Assembly (NCBI GenBank): GCA_902590705.1
Contig: CACIXU010000011.1
Span: 1 to 50,213, forward strand
Reading direction: 5' to 3'
Length of the DNA stretch: 50,213 nt
Origin: an uncultured Bacteroidota bacterium
Lineage (GTDB): Bacteria > Bacteroidota > Bacteroidia > Flavobacteriales > Flavobacteriaceae
This document shows positions 7,035 through 15,497 of this stretch, in pieces. A model generated the notes under the pieces. It was given only the letters and a program-made list of their open reading frames with translations. It searched no databases and was not told where the DNA came from. The translations under genes were made by a program, and so were the position numbers. Each line of letters opens with the position of its first letter. Position 1 is the stretch's first letter.

Positions 7035-10000
7035 TCAAAACACTGGTTTTACTGAAATTTTTTTACCGATATAAACCAAAAACTTTTTGCATTGCTCTTG
7101 AGTCATATCATGCATTATTTCACTATACCGGTTAATTTGATTTTCGTGTTTAACACTATATTTCCCAGTCTTATAATCAATGATAGCCCAATGGGAATCT
7201 GTTCTTATAACACGATCGGGACGGATAAAGGACTTCTCAGGAACTAAGATATCTTGTTCTTTATATATAATCAAATCTTTGTTAAAATACCCTTTCAACT
7301 TAGGGTGATTAACTATATTCAATAAAAGGTTTGTGTAATGTTCTTTTTCAGATCGACTTATCCTTCCTAGTGCTAATGCATTTTCAATTACCGAACCAAT
7401 CTGTTCTTGATAGTCAACTTCCCCCAGTAAATCGTGAATTAATATTCCCTCTTGTCGAACTTCTCCCTGTTGTCTTTGATGCTTGAATGAAAGTTGGATC
7501 CAGAGTCTATTTTCCCATCTTGAATCCATTTTAAATTTCGGCTGGATCGGATTTATACCAAAATCTTTTCCTTGACATTTAACTTTCTCACTTGATCCCC
7601 ATTGAAAAACTTGCTCTAAAGAAGGTTCATTACCTTGACTCCTAACAAAGTGATTAAGCAGAGTAGCATAGCTTTTATCAGCCGAAAGTTTATCATTCTC
7701 CAAGTTTGTAATAATGTAAACTTCTGCAACCGCACGTGTAAGAGCAACATATAGAAGATTCAGCGCATCCATTTTTTCCTCATCTATTTTTTGGTTATAA
7801 AAATCCTCACCCTCATCACCTAAATATTTTAACTTATCTGAAAAACTTATCCTTGCCCATTCGAAAGAGGTGTCAAAGTTTTTAGCAATTGGATACCAAA
7901 CTTTCCTACTGCCTAAATTGGATAATTCCTCTGTAGCAAATGGAATAACTACAACAGGGAATTCCAATCCTTTCGCTTTGTGAATAGTCATAATTTTAAC
8001 GGCTTCAATGCCCTGAGGTATTACAATACTTTGATGCCTCCCTTTTTTTTCCCAATAATCAAGATAACTTACAAAATCAGAATTATTGTTGGTTTTGAAT
8101 TCAAAAACATTTTCAAGAAAAGCACTCAAATGGGCATCTACATCTGCTTCAAGTCCAAAGCTAGCAATGGAATACTCCAATGCATTATAAATTGGTTTTT
8201 TTGAAAAATGATCAAAGTCAAATAAAACCCCAAATTCATGGTTAAGCTTTTTTTGAAATAAAGAAAATGGACTAAAAATTAGCTCATTTAATAAAACATC
8301 ATAATTCTTATTTTTTCCATTTTCTAAATATAGAAATGCAATTACCTTCTTTCTTTCTTCATAATCTTCTGGATACGATACCAATCGAATCAATGAAATT
8401 AAAAAATTAACATGCATTGAACTTTCAAGGGACAATGATTCCGAGGAAACAAATGGGATATCATTTTCTTGTAAAGCAGAGGCGATAGTAGCTGCTTGAT
8501 CTCTCTTTCTTACCAATACTGCCATATCACTCCATAAAAAATTAGCTGCTTTAGCCTCATTTAAAAAGGCTATAGTTTGGTTCTTATAAAACGGTATCGC
8601 TATTTCCTTTCTCCTTTTTTTTTCAATAAAGCTTATTGCTACTCGACCACCTTCTTTTTCATTAAAACCCTGTTGGGCATCACTGCCAAACATCTTTCTT
8701 TGTTCTAAACTATCAATTTGAGAACCGACAAAAGCAAAAAACTTATTATTAAAATCAACTATAGCCTTCTTACTTCTATAATTTTTAGGAAGAAGAGTCA
8801 CTTCAGGTTTAATTTGAAATGGGCTCTCCTTATTTAACAAGTTCAAAAACTGCTGGTTGTCACCGCCTCTCCAACGATAAATTGCCTGTTTGGGATCCCC
8901 AACAAGCAATAATGATCCCGGTGTTTGAGAATCATCAAGACTTTCAATAGCATTGGAAATAAGTGGTATCAAATTTTTCCATTGCAAGCGAGAAGTATCT
9001 TGAAATTCGTCAATAAAATAATGACGGTATTTCTCACCCAAACGTTCATATATGTAAGGAGAACTTAAAGTTGAAATTTCCTTATTAATGATTTCATTAA
9101 AACGACTTAATAGGAGTCTATTAAAGGGTAATTGGAGTGCTTCCAATCCTCTTTCCATTTCACCAATTAGCGACAAGGGGGTCCACTGATTCAAAATATT
9201 TTTTAATACAAAAAGTCTTCCGACCTTTAACTTTGCTTTCTTGTAATGATCGAAAAGTTCAGGAAGAATTTCATCAATTTTTATCTTTTTTTCTGCTGCT
9301 AATGATTTGTTGTAAATATTCGTAGGCTGCTGGAAATTCTGATCTAATTTATTTTCATAAAGCCGATCCAATTGTCCATTAGAAATTTTTTCAAAATGGT
9401 TAAAAACAGCTTTTCTTGAAAAATCGTCTTGAATCAGTCCATTATCAGAAATTAATTTTAAAGCTTCTATTCCAATCTTCTTGAGCTGTTCAAAAGCATT
9501 CTGATATTGCTTATCAAACTTTGCTTTTTGACCTTTAAAATCGGCTGGATTCTTGTTTTTAAAACTTAAAATTGGGATACGGTCATTTTCATTGAGTAAT
9601 AGTTTAGAAATATCGAATAAGTCCATTCCAATATTCCAACTTTTAAGCTCAGCTATTTTACTCAAACTAAAATCCACCAATAGCTTGGTTAGTTTTTTTT
9701 CAATTCCTGCTTTATCTAAAATAGACTCTATCATTTCTTCCAATAATTGATCTGCCTCTAACATTACCTCAAAACTTGCTGGAATTTTTAAATCCTTTGC
9801 AAATGTTCTAATAAGTTTTTGAGTAAAACTATCTAAAGTGATCACTTCAAATGCGGCATATTCATGAAGAATTTTTTTTAAAACATTACAAGCTTTTTCT
9901 TCTATTGCTTTTTTATCTAAACTTAAGTCTACTATTAAGCTGGATCGATAACCGCTTATTTCTTCAAGGTCAATTTTATAGGCCAACAAATAAAGACTTT

Positions 10001-10178
10001 TTAAAATCCTGTACTTCATTTCATGGACGGCCTTGTTGGTAAAAGTCAAAGCAAGCATCTTTTGATAACTGCTTGAATTGCTTGACGAAAGTAATTTCTT
10101 TAGGTATGCATAGACTAAAGAATAAGTTTTACCTGATCCGGCTGCTGCGTTTATAATAAGAAAAGGACTAGATTTCAC
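7035..10178 (-). CDS. addA: AddA-like UvrD/Rep helicase-nuclease
   Basis: A 1047-residue superfamily 1A helicase with a C-terminal nuclease. The motifs appear in order: Walker A AAAGSGKT (residues 11-18), motif II FIDEFQDTSRLQ, motif III GDPKQAIYRWRGGD, motif IV LPKNYRS, motif V MTIHKAKGLEFPVV and motif VI LLYVALTRA. The C-terminus has EGILIHDLLGEV and RPDRVIRTDSHWAIIDYKTG, a RecB-type PD-(D/E)XK nuclease. With the downstream AddB-like gene it should form the helicase-nuclease that resects double-strand breaks before RecA loading. The start is GTG at 10178, placing the P-loop ten residues in, as usual for the family; no ATG is available upstream. The gene is divergent from sodA across a 96-bp gap that contains an inverted repeat. 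Confidence 0.92.
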   Translation of the reverse strand: MKSSPFLIINAAAGSGKTYSLVYAYLKKLLSSSNSSSYQKMLALTFTNKAVHEMKYRILKSLYLLAYKIDLEEISGYRSSLIVDLSLDKKAIEEKACNVLKKILHEYAAFEVITLDSFTQKLIRTFAKDLKIPASFEVMLEADQLLEEMIESILDKAGIEKKLTKLLVDFSLSKIAELKSWNIGMDLFDISKLLLNENDRIPILSFKNKNPADFKGQKAKFDKQYQNAFEQLKKIGIEALKLISDNGLIQDDFSRKAVFNHFEKISNGQLDRLYENKLDQNFQQPTNIYNKSLAAEKKIKIDEILPELFDHYKKAKLKVGRLFVLKNILNQWTPLSLIGEMERGLEALQLPFNRLLLSRFNEIINKEISTLSSPYIYERLGEKYRHYFIDEFQDTSRLQWKNLIPLISNAIESLDDSQTPGSLLLVGDPKQAIYRWRGGDNQQFLNLLNKESPFQIKPEVTLLPKNYRSKKAIVDFNNKFFAFVGSQIDSLEQRKMFGSDAQQGFNEKEGGRVAISFIEKKRRKEIAIPFYKNQTIAFLNEAKAANFLWSDMAVLVRKRDQAATIASALQENDIPFVSSESLSLESSMHVNFLISLIRLVSYPEDYEERKKVIAFLYLENGKNKNYDVLLNELIFSPFSLFQKKLNHEFGVLFDFDHFSKKPIYNALEYSIASFGLEADVDAHLSAFLENVFEFKTNNNSDFVSYLDYWEKKGRHQSIVIPQGIEAVKIMTIHKAKGLEFPVVVIPFATEELSNLGSRKVWYPIAKNFDTSFEWARISFSDKLKYLGDEGEDFYNQKIDEEKMDALNLLYVALTRAVAEVYIITNLENDKLSADKSYATLLNHFVRSQGNEPSLEQVFQWGSSEKVKCQGKDFGINPIQPKFKMDSRWENRLWIQLSFKHQRQQGEVRQEGILIHDLLGEVDYQEQIGSVIENALALGRISRSEKEHYTNLLLNIVNHPKLKGYFNKDLIIYKEQDILVPEKSFIRPDRVIRTDSHWAIIDYKTGKYSVKHENQINRYSEIMHDMTQEQCKKFLVYIGKKISVKPVF

Positions 10179-10231
10179 TATTTTATTTATTATTTAAATT
10201 TAAGTGATTTGATTTGTAGCTTTACGAATTG

Positions 10232-10255
10232 AACAAAAGAAATTTTACTTTTGTT
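10232..10255. promoter_or_regulatory. inverted repeat overlapping the sodA -7 element
   Basis: AACAAAAG at 10232-10239 and CTTTTGTT at 10248-10255 form a perfect 8-bp inverted repeat with an 8-nt spacer. It lies in the gap between divergent addA and sodA, and its right arm overlaps the sodA -7 element. This is a plausible operator, but A/T-rich arms reduce the significance. Confidence 0.4.
10246..10253 (+). promoter_or_regulatory. -7 element of sodA (TACTTTTG)
   Basis: TACTTTTG matches the Bacteroidota -7 consensus TAnnTTTG exactly and lies 21 nt before the sodA ATG, leaving a short leader. A TTG at 10229-10231 is only 14 nt upstream, closer than a usual -33 element. Confidence 0.55.
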
Positions 10256-10274
10256 TTAAATAAAAAAAAAAATT

Positions 10275-10883
10275 ATGGCTTTTGAACTACCACAATTACC
10301 CTACACATATGACGCATTGACGCCTCATATTGATGCTAAAACAATGGAAATCCATCATGGAAAGCACCACGGTGGATATACTACAAAATTAAACGTTGCA
10401 CTTGAAGGATCAGAAATGCAGGATGATTCAATCGAAAACATCCTTAAAAAAATGGATATGAATAATGGCCCGTTAAGAAATAATGGTGGCGGTTATTTCA
10501 ATCATTGTTTATTTTGGGAAACCATGTCGCCGAATGGAGGCGGAAATCCCAAAGGTGCTATAGCAGAGGCTATTGACATTACCTTTGGTTCCTTTGATTC
10601 TTTCAAACAGGATTTTTCAAATGCTGCGGCTACAAGGTTTGGATCCGGTTGGGCTTGGCTTTGTGTTCACGAAGGTGGAAAACTAGAGGTCTGTTCTACC
10701 GCTAATCAAGATAATCCTTTAATGCCAGGCATTGGTTGTGATGGAGTACCTATCTTAGGAATTGACGTTTGGGAGCATGCATATTATCTAAATTACCAAA
10801 ACAGAAGACCAGATTACATTTCAGCTTTTTTTAAAGTAGTTAACTGGAAAAAAGTAGGGGAATTATTTGATCGTAGTAAATAA
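10275..10883 (+). CDS. sodA: superoxide dismutase, Mn type
   Basis: A 202-residue Fe/Mn superoxide dismutase, converting superoxide to oxygen and peroxide in the cytoplasm. The four metal ligands are visible: H27 (in HHGKHHGG), H77 (in [13 protein letters not shown]), D164 and H168 (in [13 protein letters not shown]). Metal preference can be argued from second-shell residues: glycine in NNGGGYFNH and glutamine Q145 in [10 protein letters not shown] are the Mn-type arrangement, whereas Fe enzymes place the glutamine in the first segment. Cambialistic use cannot be ruled out. There is no signal peptide. The gene is monocistronic: it has its own -7 element, and a strong hairpin terminator follows 37 nt after the stop. 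Confidence 0.96.
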   Translation: MAFELPQLPYTYDALTPHIDAKTMEIHHGKHHGGYTTKLNVALEGSEMQDDSIENILKKMDMNNGPLRNNGGGYFNHCLFWETMSPNGGGNPKGAIAEAIDITFGSFDSFKQDFSNAAATRFGSGWAWLCVHEGGKLEVCSTANQDNPLMPGIGCDGVPILGIDVWEHAYYLNYQNRRPDYISAFFKVVNWKKVGELFDRSK

Positions 10884-10920
10884 ATATATTTTCTGAAGAA
10901 TTTTATATTTAGTAATAAAT

Positions 10921-10948
10921 AAAAAGGGAGGATAAATCCTCCCTTTTT
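10921..10948. terminator. bidirectional intrinsic terminator between sodA and purF
   Basis: A perfect hairpin with 12-bp arms, AAAAAGGGAGGA and TCCTCCCTTTTT, around a TAAA loop. The GC-rich core is flanked by A5 and T5, so it can end transcription in both directions: sodA from the left, and purF or a small RNA from the right. It is the only classical rho-independent terminator I found in the window. Confidence 0.92.
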
Positions 10949-10992
10949 GCCCCAAATCTTACCATGAACTTAACCTACTTATGTTCTGGTAA
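10921..10992 (-). ncRNA. candidate small RNA or structured purF 3' UTR
   Basis: Read on the minus strand, an imperfect hairpin (TTACCAGAAC at 10992-10983 pairing with GTTCATGGTAA at 10969-10959, one bulge) is followed by a short G-rich linker and then the perfect terminator hairpin at 10948-10921. A -7-like TACTTTTA (one mismatch at the last base) lies just upstream at 11003-10996, which would start an RNA of about 70 nt. Alternatively the block is the structured 3' UTR of purF, which ends at 11113. The density of structure in an otherwise featureless 229-bp gap is the main argument. No family assignment is made. Confidence 0.4.
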
Positions 10993-11112
10993 ATGTAAAA
11001 GTAGAGATTAATGTTTAAATACCAAAAAAAAGTTACAAATAGTTTATTTAAAATGTTTTACTTCAAGAATTTATTTGCTAATTTTTAAATTCCTAACAAC
11101 GAGAATTGTTAT

Positions 11113-13011
11113 TTAATATGCTCTTACTGACTTTCCCTCGTAATAATTCATAAAAGCCCTATTAACAACTCGATTGCCCCCAGGGGTTGGGTAGTTTCCT
11201 GAGAAATACCAGTCCCCTAAATTCTTTGGACAAGCCTTGTGCAAGCCATCAATTGTTTGAAAAATTATCTCAACGTCGGATTTTATAATTTCTCCTTTAA
11301 GCATAGAGGCAATCTTATCTGAAATTTGCTTATCTGTGAAGGGTTCATAGAGAGCCTTTAATTGATTTTCTACTTTGTCCAATGAAACTTTCATACTCTT
11401 AATACAGCCATCATATATTTCATCTAAGATTTTGTCAAGTGTCCCCAAATCTTCATGTAGTTTTAAAGTAGCTCTAAAGGCAATAAAATTTTGGATTTTG
11501 GCCATATCAATTCCATAACAATCTGGATATCTAATTTGAGGAGCGCTAGAAACGACGATAATCTTTTTGGGACTAAGTCTATCAAGCATTTTTAAAATAC
11601 TTTTTTCCAAAGTTGTCCCTCTGACAATACTATCGTCAATAATTACTAAATTATCAGTAGGTTTAATCACCCCATAAGTTATATCATAAACATGGGCAAC
11701 AAGATCGTCTCTACTTGCATCCTCAGTAATGAAAGTTCGCAGTTTTGCATCTTTAATAGCTATCTTTTCGATTCTTGGTCTGATAGACAAAAGTTTTTTT
11801 AAATTGCCGTTCTTTAAATTATCTTCATTATTTAATGCTTCAGACAAAGACTTTACAATATTATCTTGAACTGCTCCAAGTAATCCATAAAAAGAAGTCT
11901 CTGCAGTATTGGGTATGAATGAAAATACAGTATTTTCCAGGTCGTTTGAGATAGCTTTTTGAATCTGTGGAAACAGCAACCTACCCAATTTTTTCCTTTC
12001 CTTGTATATGGTTGCATCTCCTCCTCTTGAAAAATAAATTCGCTCAAATGAACAAGATTTTCGCTCAACTGGTTCTTGAATTTTACTAATACTCATAGCA
12101 CCACTTTTTTTAGTCAAAAGGGCATGACCAGGAGGGATTTCTTGAACATCTTCAAAAGGAATATCGAAAACAGTTTGTATTGCAGGACGTTCAGAAGCAA
12201 CTACTAATAATTCATCATTATCGTAGTAATACGCTGGTCTTATTCCTGCTGGATCTCTTATTACAAAGGAGTCCCCGTGTCCAAGCATTCCTGCAATTGT
12301 ATATCCTCCATCCCAATTTTTTGAAGCTTTTCTTAAAACCTTTTTCATATTCAAACGCTCTGCAATCTGGGGGGAGGCATCCGCTTTATTATAGCCCTCT
12401 TTCTTAAGAGTCTTATATATTTTGGCGACTGCATCATCTAAAAAATGTCCAATTTTTTCCATGACAGTAATTGTATCTGACCTCTCTTTAGGGTGCTGCC
12501 CTAAATCAACTAAAGTGTCAAATAGCTCATTTACATTTGTAAGATTAAAATTTCCTGCAACAATCAAATTTCGATGCATCCAGTTATTTTGTCTTAAAAA
12601 GGGATGTACACTTTCAATACTATTTTTTCCAAAAGTACCATACCTAAGATGACCTAAAAGTATTTCACCAGCAAAAGGAACCTCACGTTTAAATATATCT
12701 GGATTTTCTAATAAATCAGGATAATCTTTTTTTACTTGAGATATTCTTTTATTTATTTTATTAAAAATGTCTTGAATCGGCTGTTGACCATTTGAGCGAA
12801 CTCTACCGATATAACGTTGGCCAGGTTTCACATTTAACTTTACACATCCTAAGCCTGCTCCGTCCTGACCACGATTGTGCTGCTTCTCCATCATCAAGTA
12901 CATCTTATTTATTGCAAACATAGAGGTGCCATATTTCTCTTTAAAATATGCCAAGTCTTTTTTTAAATGGATTAGTGCAATCCCACATTCGTGTTTAATG
13001 GCATCACTCAT
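11113..13011 (-). CDS. purF: amidophosphoribosyltransferase, long form
   Basis: Glutamine phosphoribosylpyrophosphate amidotransferase, first step of purine synthesis. The catalytic cysteine of the N-terminal glutaminase domain is C9 after a short propeptide (MSDAIKHE before CGIALIH), and HNRGQDGAG follows. The C-terminal phosphoribosyltransferase domain has the PRPP loop VIIDDSIVRGTT near residue 460. At 632 residues it is about 130 longer than the E. coli enzyme; inserts include a lysine-rich stretch after the glutaminase core and an extended C-terminus ending GDWYFSGNYPTPGGNRVVNR. Long PurF-like proteins of this kind are known in Bacteroidota. It is followed by the terminator at 10921 and preceded, 24 bp away, by a PfkB kinase gene in the same direction. 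Confidence 0.9.
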   Translation of the reverse strand: MSDAIKHECGIALIHLKKDLAYFKEKYGTSMFAINKMYLMMEKQHNRGQDGAGLGCVKLNVKPGQRYIGRVRSNGQQPIQDIFNKINKRISQVKKDYPDLLENPDIFKREVPFAGEILLGHLRYGTFGKNSIESVHPFLRQNNWMHRNLIVAGNFNLTNVNELFDTLVDLGQHPKERSDTITVMEKIGHFLDDAVAKIYKTLKKEGYNKADASPQIAERLNMKKVLRKASKNWDGGYTIAGMLGHGDSFVIRDPAGIRPAYYYDNDELLVVASERPAIQTVFDIPFEDVQEIPPGHALLTKKSGAMSISKIQEPVERKSCSFERIYFSRGGDATIYKERKKLGRLLFPQIQKAISNDLENTVFSFIPNTAETSFYGLLGAVQDNIVKSLSEALNNEDNLKNGNLKKLLSIRPRIEKIAIKDAKLRTFITEDASRDDLVAHVYDITYGVIKPTDNLVIIDDSIVRGTTLEKSILKMLDRLSPKKIIVVSSAPQIRYPDCYGIDMAKIQNFIAFRATLKLHEDLGTLDKILDEIYDGCIKSMKVSLDKVENQLKALYEPFTDKQISDKIASMLKGEIIKSDVEIIFQTIDGLHKACPKNLGDWYFSGNYPTPGGNRVVNRAFMNYYEGKSVRAY

Positions 13012-13035
13012 TAATTTATCTAATTGTTTTTTTTA

Positions 13036-13962
13036 TTAAAAATCAATTTCAAAGGTAGTTAATTCTTTAAAGGCTTTTAGTCGATTAGCCATACTAGAAT
13101 ATGAATAATTAATTAAACTATCTGTTCCGAACTTCTCAACTGTAAAAGAAGCCATTGCAGATCCATAAACCACTGCTGATTTCATATTATTAAATGAAAA
13201 ATCCAGAGTCTGAGTTAAGTAACCTGCAAATCCTCCTGCAAAACTATCTCCTGCACCTGTGGGGTCAAGTACTTTAGCTAATGGAAGTGCTGGTGCAGAA
13301 AAAATTTCATTATGATGAAAAAGTAATGCACCATGTTCACCTTTTTTAATGATTACATATTTCGGGCCTAATTGATGAATTAATTTGGCAGCATCAACTA
13401 GGGAATGCTCTCCCGTCAATTGACGAGCCTCCTCGTCATTAATCGAAATTACATCTACTTTTTTAATAACCTGATCTAATTTAGAGCGGTAGTGATCCAT
13501 CCAAAAGTTCATCGTGTCTAATATAATCAAGTTTGGCCTATTTTTTAATTGCTCAAGTGCTTTAATTTGAATTTCAGGAGATAAGTTTCCAAGCATTACT
13601 ACTTCAGGAGACCTGAGTCTGCTAGGAATAATTGGTTTAAAATTTTCAAGTACGTTTAATCGGGTTTCTAAAGTAGTTCTAGTGTTAAGATCTTTATGGT
13701 ACTTTCCGCTCCAAAAAAAAGTTTCTTGACCTTTAACTATTTCCACTCCAGAAACGTCAATTTTATTATCTTTAAACAATTGGATGTGTCGCATGTCGAA
13801 GTCTTCACCAACAACTGAAATCACGGCTGAGTCTAATGAAAATTGACAAGCCGATAACCCTATGTAAGTTGCTGCCCCTCCAAGTATCTTATCTACTTTC
13901 CCAAAAGGGGTTTCAATTGCATCGTAGGCCATTGTTCCTACTATCAGTAATTTATTTTTCAT
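13036..13962 (-). CDS. PfkB-family sugar/nucleoside kinase
   Basis: A 308-residue ribokinase-like kinase. The family signature 2 DPTGAGDSFAGGFAG (near residue 235) supplies the catalytic aspartate and anion hole, and GGAATYIGLSACQF near residue 30 is the substrate-side glycine motif. The substrate (ribose, adenosine, fructose-type sugar) cannot be read from the sequence. It precedes purF by 24 bp, so a role in nucleoside or ribose salvage is reasonable but inferred. I chose ATG at 13962: the first beta strand KLLIVGTMAYDAI begins immediately, and the in-frame TTG at 13968 lies inside a perfect -7 element. The protein is cytoplasmic. Confidence 0.88.
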   Translation of the reverse strand: MKNKLLIVGTMAYDAIETPFGKVDKILGGAATYIGLSACQFSLDSAVISVVGEDFDMRHIQLFKDNKIDVSGVEIVKGQETFFWSGKYHKDLNTRTTLETRLNVLENFKPIIPSRLRSPEVVMLGNLSPEIQIKALEQLKNRPNLIILDTMNFWMDHYRSKLDQVIKKVDVISINDEEARQLTGEHSLVDAAKLIHQLGPKYVIIKKGEHGALLFHHNEIFSAPALPLAKVLDPTGAGDSFAGGFAGYLTQTLDFSFNNMKSAVVYGSAMASFTVEKFGTDSLINYSYSSMANRLKAFKELTTFEIDF

Positions 13963-13965
13963 AAA

Positions 13966-13973
13966 CAAATTTA
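13966..13973 (-). promoter_or_regulatory. -7 element of the pfkB-purF unit (TAAATTTG)
   Basis: On the minus strand TAAATTTG matches TAnnTTTG exactly and ends only 3 nt before the ATG at 13962. If active, the mRNA would have essentially no leader, since the kinase fold leaves no room for a later start. Confidence 0.4.
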
Positions 13974-14039
13974 CTAAAGTTATTAGGCGTTAAAAATATT
14001 TTTTTTAAAGATTTATTTATGCCATCTAACGGTTTAAGA

Positions 14040-14519
14040 CTATATAATCCCTTTAATATTGTTCTCAAAATAATAATCAATTTTCTTGTTCTTTTCTTTT
14101 GCAGCATTTACTGCTAATATATCACATCGCTCGTTTTGAGGATGTTTATTGTGTCCTTTAACCCATTGAAATCTTACCCTGTGTTTACGATGAATTAATA
14201 AATATCTTTGCCATAAGTCCTGGTTTTTCTTTCCGCTAAACTGTTTTTTTTCCCAATTAAATACCCATTTTTTCTCTACAGACTCAATAACATATTTTGA
14301 ATCCGAAAAAATTATTACATCCATAGGTTGAATTTTTAGTGATTCCAAAGCAATAATTACAGCTAATAGCTCCATTCGATTATTTGTTGTCAATTGGTAT
14401 CCAGCAGAAAATTCTTTTATATATTTTTTATTTACCCATTCCATTATAATTCCATATCCGCCAGGACCAGGATTACCAATTGCTGAACCATCAGTATAAA
14501 TATTTACTCTGTTTGACAT
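14040..14519 (-). CDS. rnhA: ribonuclease HI
   Basis: A 159-residue RNase HI that cuts the RNA strand of RNA-DNA hybrids. The catalytic acidic residues are visible: D10 in YTDGSAIGNPGPGG, E50 in TTNNRMELLAV, D73 in FSDSKYVI, and the last aspartate in ERCDILAVNAA, preceded by the conserved loop KGHNKHPQNE. Its length is the usual one for a stand-alone RNase HI without an extra hybrid-binding domain. The gene starts with ATG 3 nt after the purN stop codon, so the two form an operon; it is followed after 77 bp by the separately promoted PfkB gene. Confidence 0.95.
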   Translation of the reverse strand: MSNRVNIYTDGSAIGNPGPGGYGIIMEWVNKKYIKEFSAGYQLTTNNRMELLAVIIALESLKIQPMDVIIFSDSKYVIESVEKKWVFNWEKKQFSGKKNQDLWQRYLLIHRKHRVRFQWVKGHNKHPQNERCDILAVNAAKEKNKKIDYYFENNIKGII

Positions 14520-14522
14520 ACT

Positions 14523-15116
14523 TTAATAAAAAAGAAGCTTATTTATAAGCTTGGGGTAATAGGTGTACTCTAGTTTATGGACTTTATTAGCTATTTCATC
14601 AACTGAATCTTGGCTCGCAACATCTACTGATGCTTGAAAAATAATCTCTCCTTGATCAAAATATTCGTTGACTAAGTGAATTGTAATTCCTGTTATTTGC
14701 TCACCAGCATCTTTTACACTTTGATGAACTCTACTTCCATACATTCCCTTTCCACCAAATTTTGGTAATAAAGCTGGATGAATGTTAATTATTCTTTTAG
14801 GGAATGCTTTTACAAATTCCTTTGGTATTTTAAGTAAAAAACCTGCTAAAATGATCAAATCTGGATTAATTGTTATAATCTTTCTTAAAAGAGATTGATC
14901 TAATAATTCTCGCTTTGAAAACAACATTAATGGTTTCTTAAGTTTTTCTGCGCGTCTTACAACACCAGCATTAGGATTATTTGTCAATATTAAAGTTATT
15001 TCAACAGCCTTATTACCATCAAAATATTTGATGATATTTTCAACATTAGTGCCTGAACCAGAGGCAAAAAAAATAATTCTTTTAACAGTTTTATGTCCCA
15101 TCTTTTTTACCAACAT
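14523..15116 (-). CDS. purN: phosphoribosylglycinamide formyltransferase
   Basis: PurN transfers a formyl group from 10-formyl-THF to GAR in purine synthesis. The fold starts with FFASGSGTNVENII (phosphate-binding loop), and carries the catalytic cluster NIHPALLPKFGGKGMYG with the N-x-H-P motif, then GITIHLVNEYFDQGEII holding the catalytic aspartate. The length of 197 residues is typical. An alternative ATG at 15101 (MGHKTVKR) would shorten the protein by five residues, and either is possible. Its downstream partner is rnhA; upstream it is divergent from acpP. With purF on the same strand about 1.5 kb further on, the stretch is enriched in purine genes. Confidence 0.93.
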   Translation of the reverse strand: MLVKKMGHKTVKRIIFFASGSGTNVENIIKYFDGNKAVEITLILTNNPNAGVVRRAEKLKKPLMLFSKRELLDQSLLRKIITINPDLIILAGFLLKIPKEFVKAFPKRIINIHPALLPKFGGKGMYGSRVHQSVKDAGEQITGITIHLVNEYFDQGEIIFQASVDVASQDSVDEIANKVHKLEYTYYPKLINKLLFY

Positions 15117-15213
15117 GGCTTAAACACTGTGTTTTTTTATTTTATTTAACAATTAACTTCACAAAGAAAAGTTATAATTTTTATCCTAAATAGTGATTTC
15201 ATGCAAAGTTTTA

Positions 15214-15221
15214 TATTTTTG
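15214..15221 (+). promoter_or_regulatory. -7 element of acpP (TATTTTTG)
   Basis: TATTTTTG matches TAnnTTTG exactly and lies 29 nt upstream of the acpP ATG. A second, weaker match CAATTTTG at 15240-15247 is next to the start codon. The gap to divergent purN is 134 bp and shows no clear -33 element. Confidence 0.5.
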
Positions 15222-15250
15222 TCCACAGTAACTTTAAATCAATTTTGATT

Positions 15251-15484
15251 ATGTCTGACATTTCATCAAGAGTAAAAGCAATTATCGTTGACAAACTAGG
15301 TGTTGACGAAAACGAAGTGGTTACTGAAGCCAATTTCACCAATGATCTAGGTGCTGATTCCTTAGACACGGTTGAACTAATTATGGAATTTGAAAAAGAA
15401 TTTGATATTCAGATTCCTGATGACCAAGCTGAAAATATTGCCACTGTTGGGCAAGCGATTCAATTTATCGATCAAGCAAAATAA
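15251..15484 (+). CDS. acpP: acyl carrier protein
   Basis: A 77-residue acidic acyl carrier protein, the shuttle of growing chains in type II fatty acid synthesis. The phosphopantetheine attachment serine is S37 in the canonical motif [15 protein letters not shown]. The start is ATG 15251 ([17 protein letters not shown]), which gives the usual length; a TTG two codons upstream is probably not used. It is followed after 13 bp by fabF, the typical pairing. Helix II is rich in glutamate, as needed to dock with synthase partners. Expression is expected to be high; a perfect -7 element lies upstream. Confidence 0.98.
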   Translation: MSDISSRVKAIIVDKLGVDENEVVTEANFTNDLGADSLDTVELIMEFEKEFDIQIPDDQAENIATVGQAIQFIDQAK

Positions 15485-15497
15485 ATACTTGGCTTAA

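Noticed and set aside
10964-11011. 15-codon plus-strand ORF (MNLTYLCSGKCKSRD)
   Set aside because: It lies downstream of the sodA terminator and inside the hairpin block, so translation is unlikely; the structure explains the sequence better.
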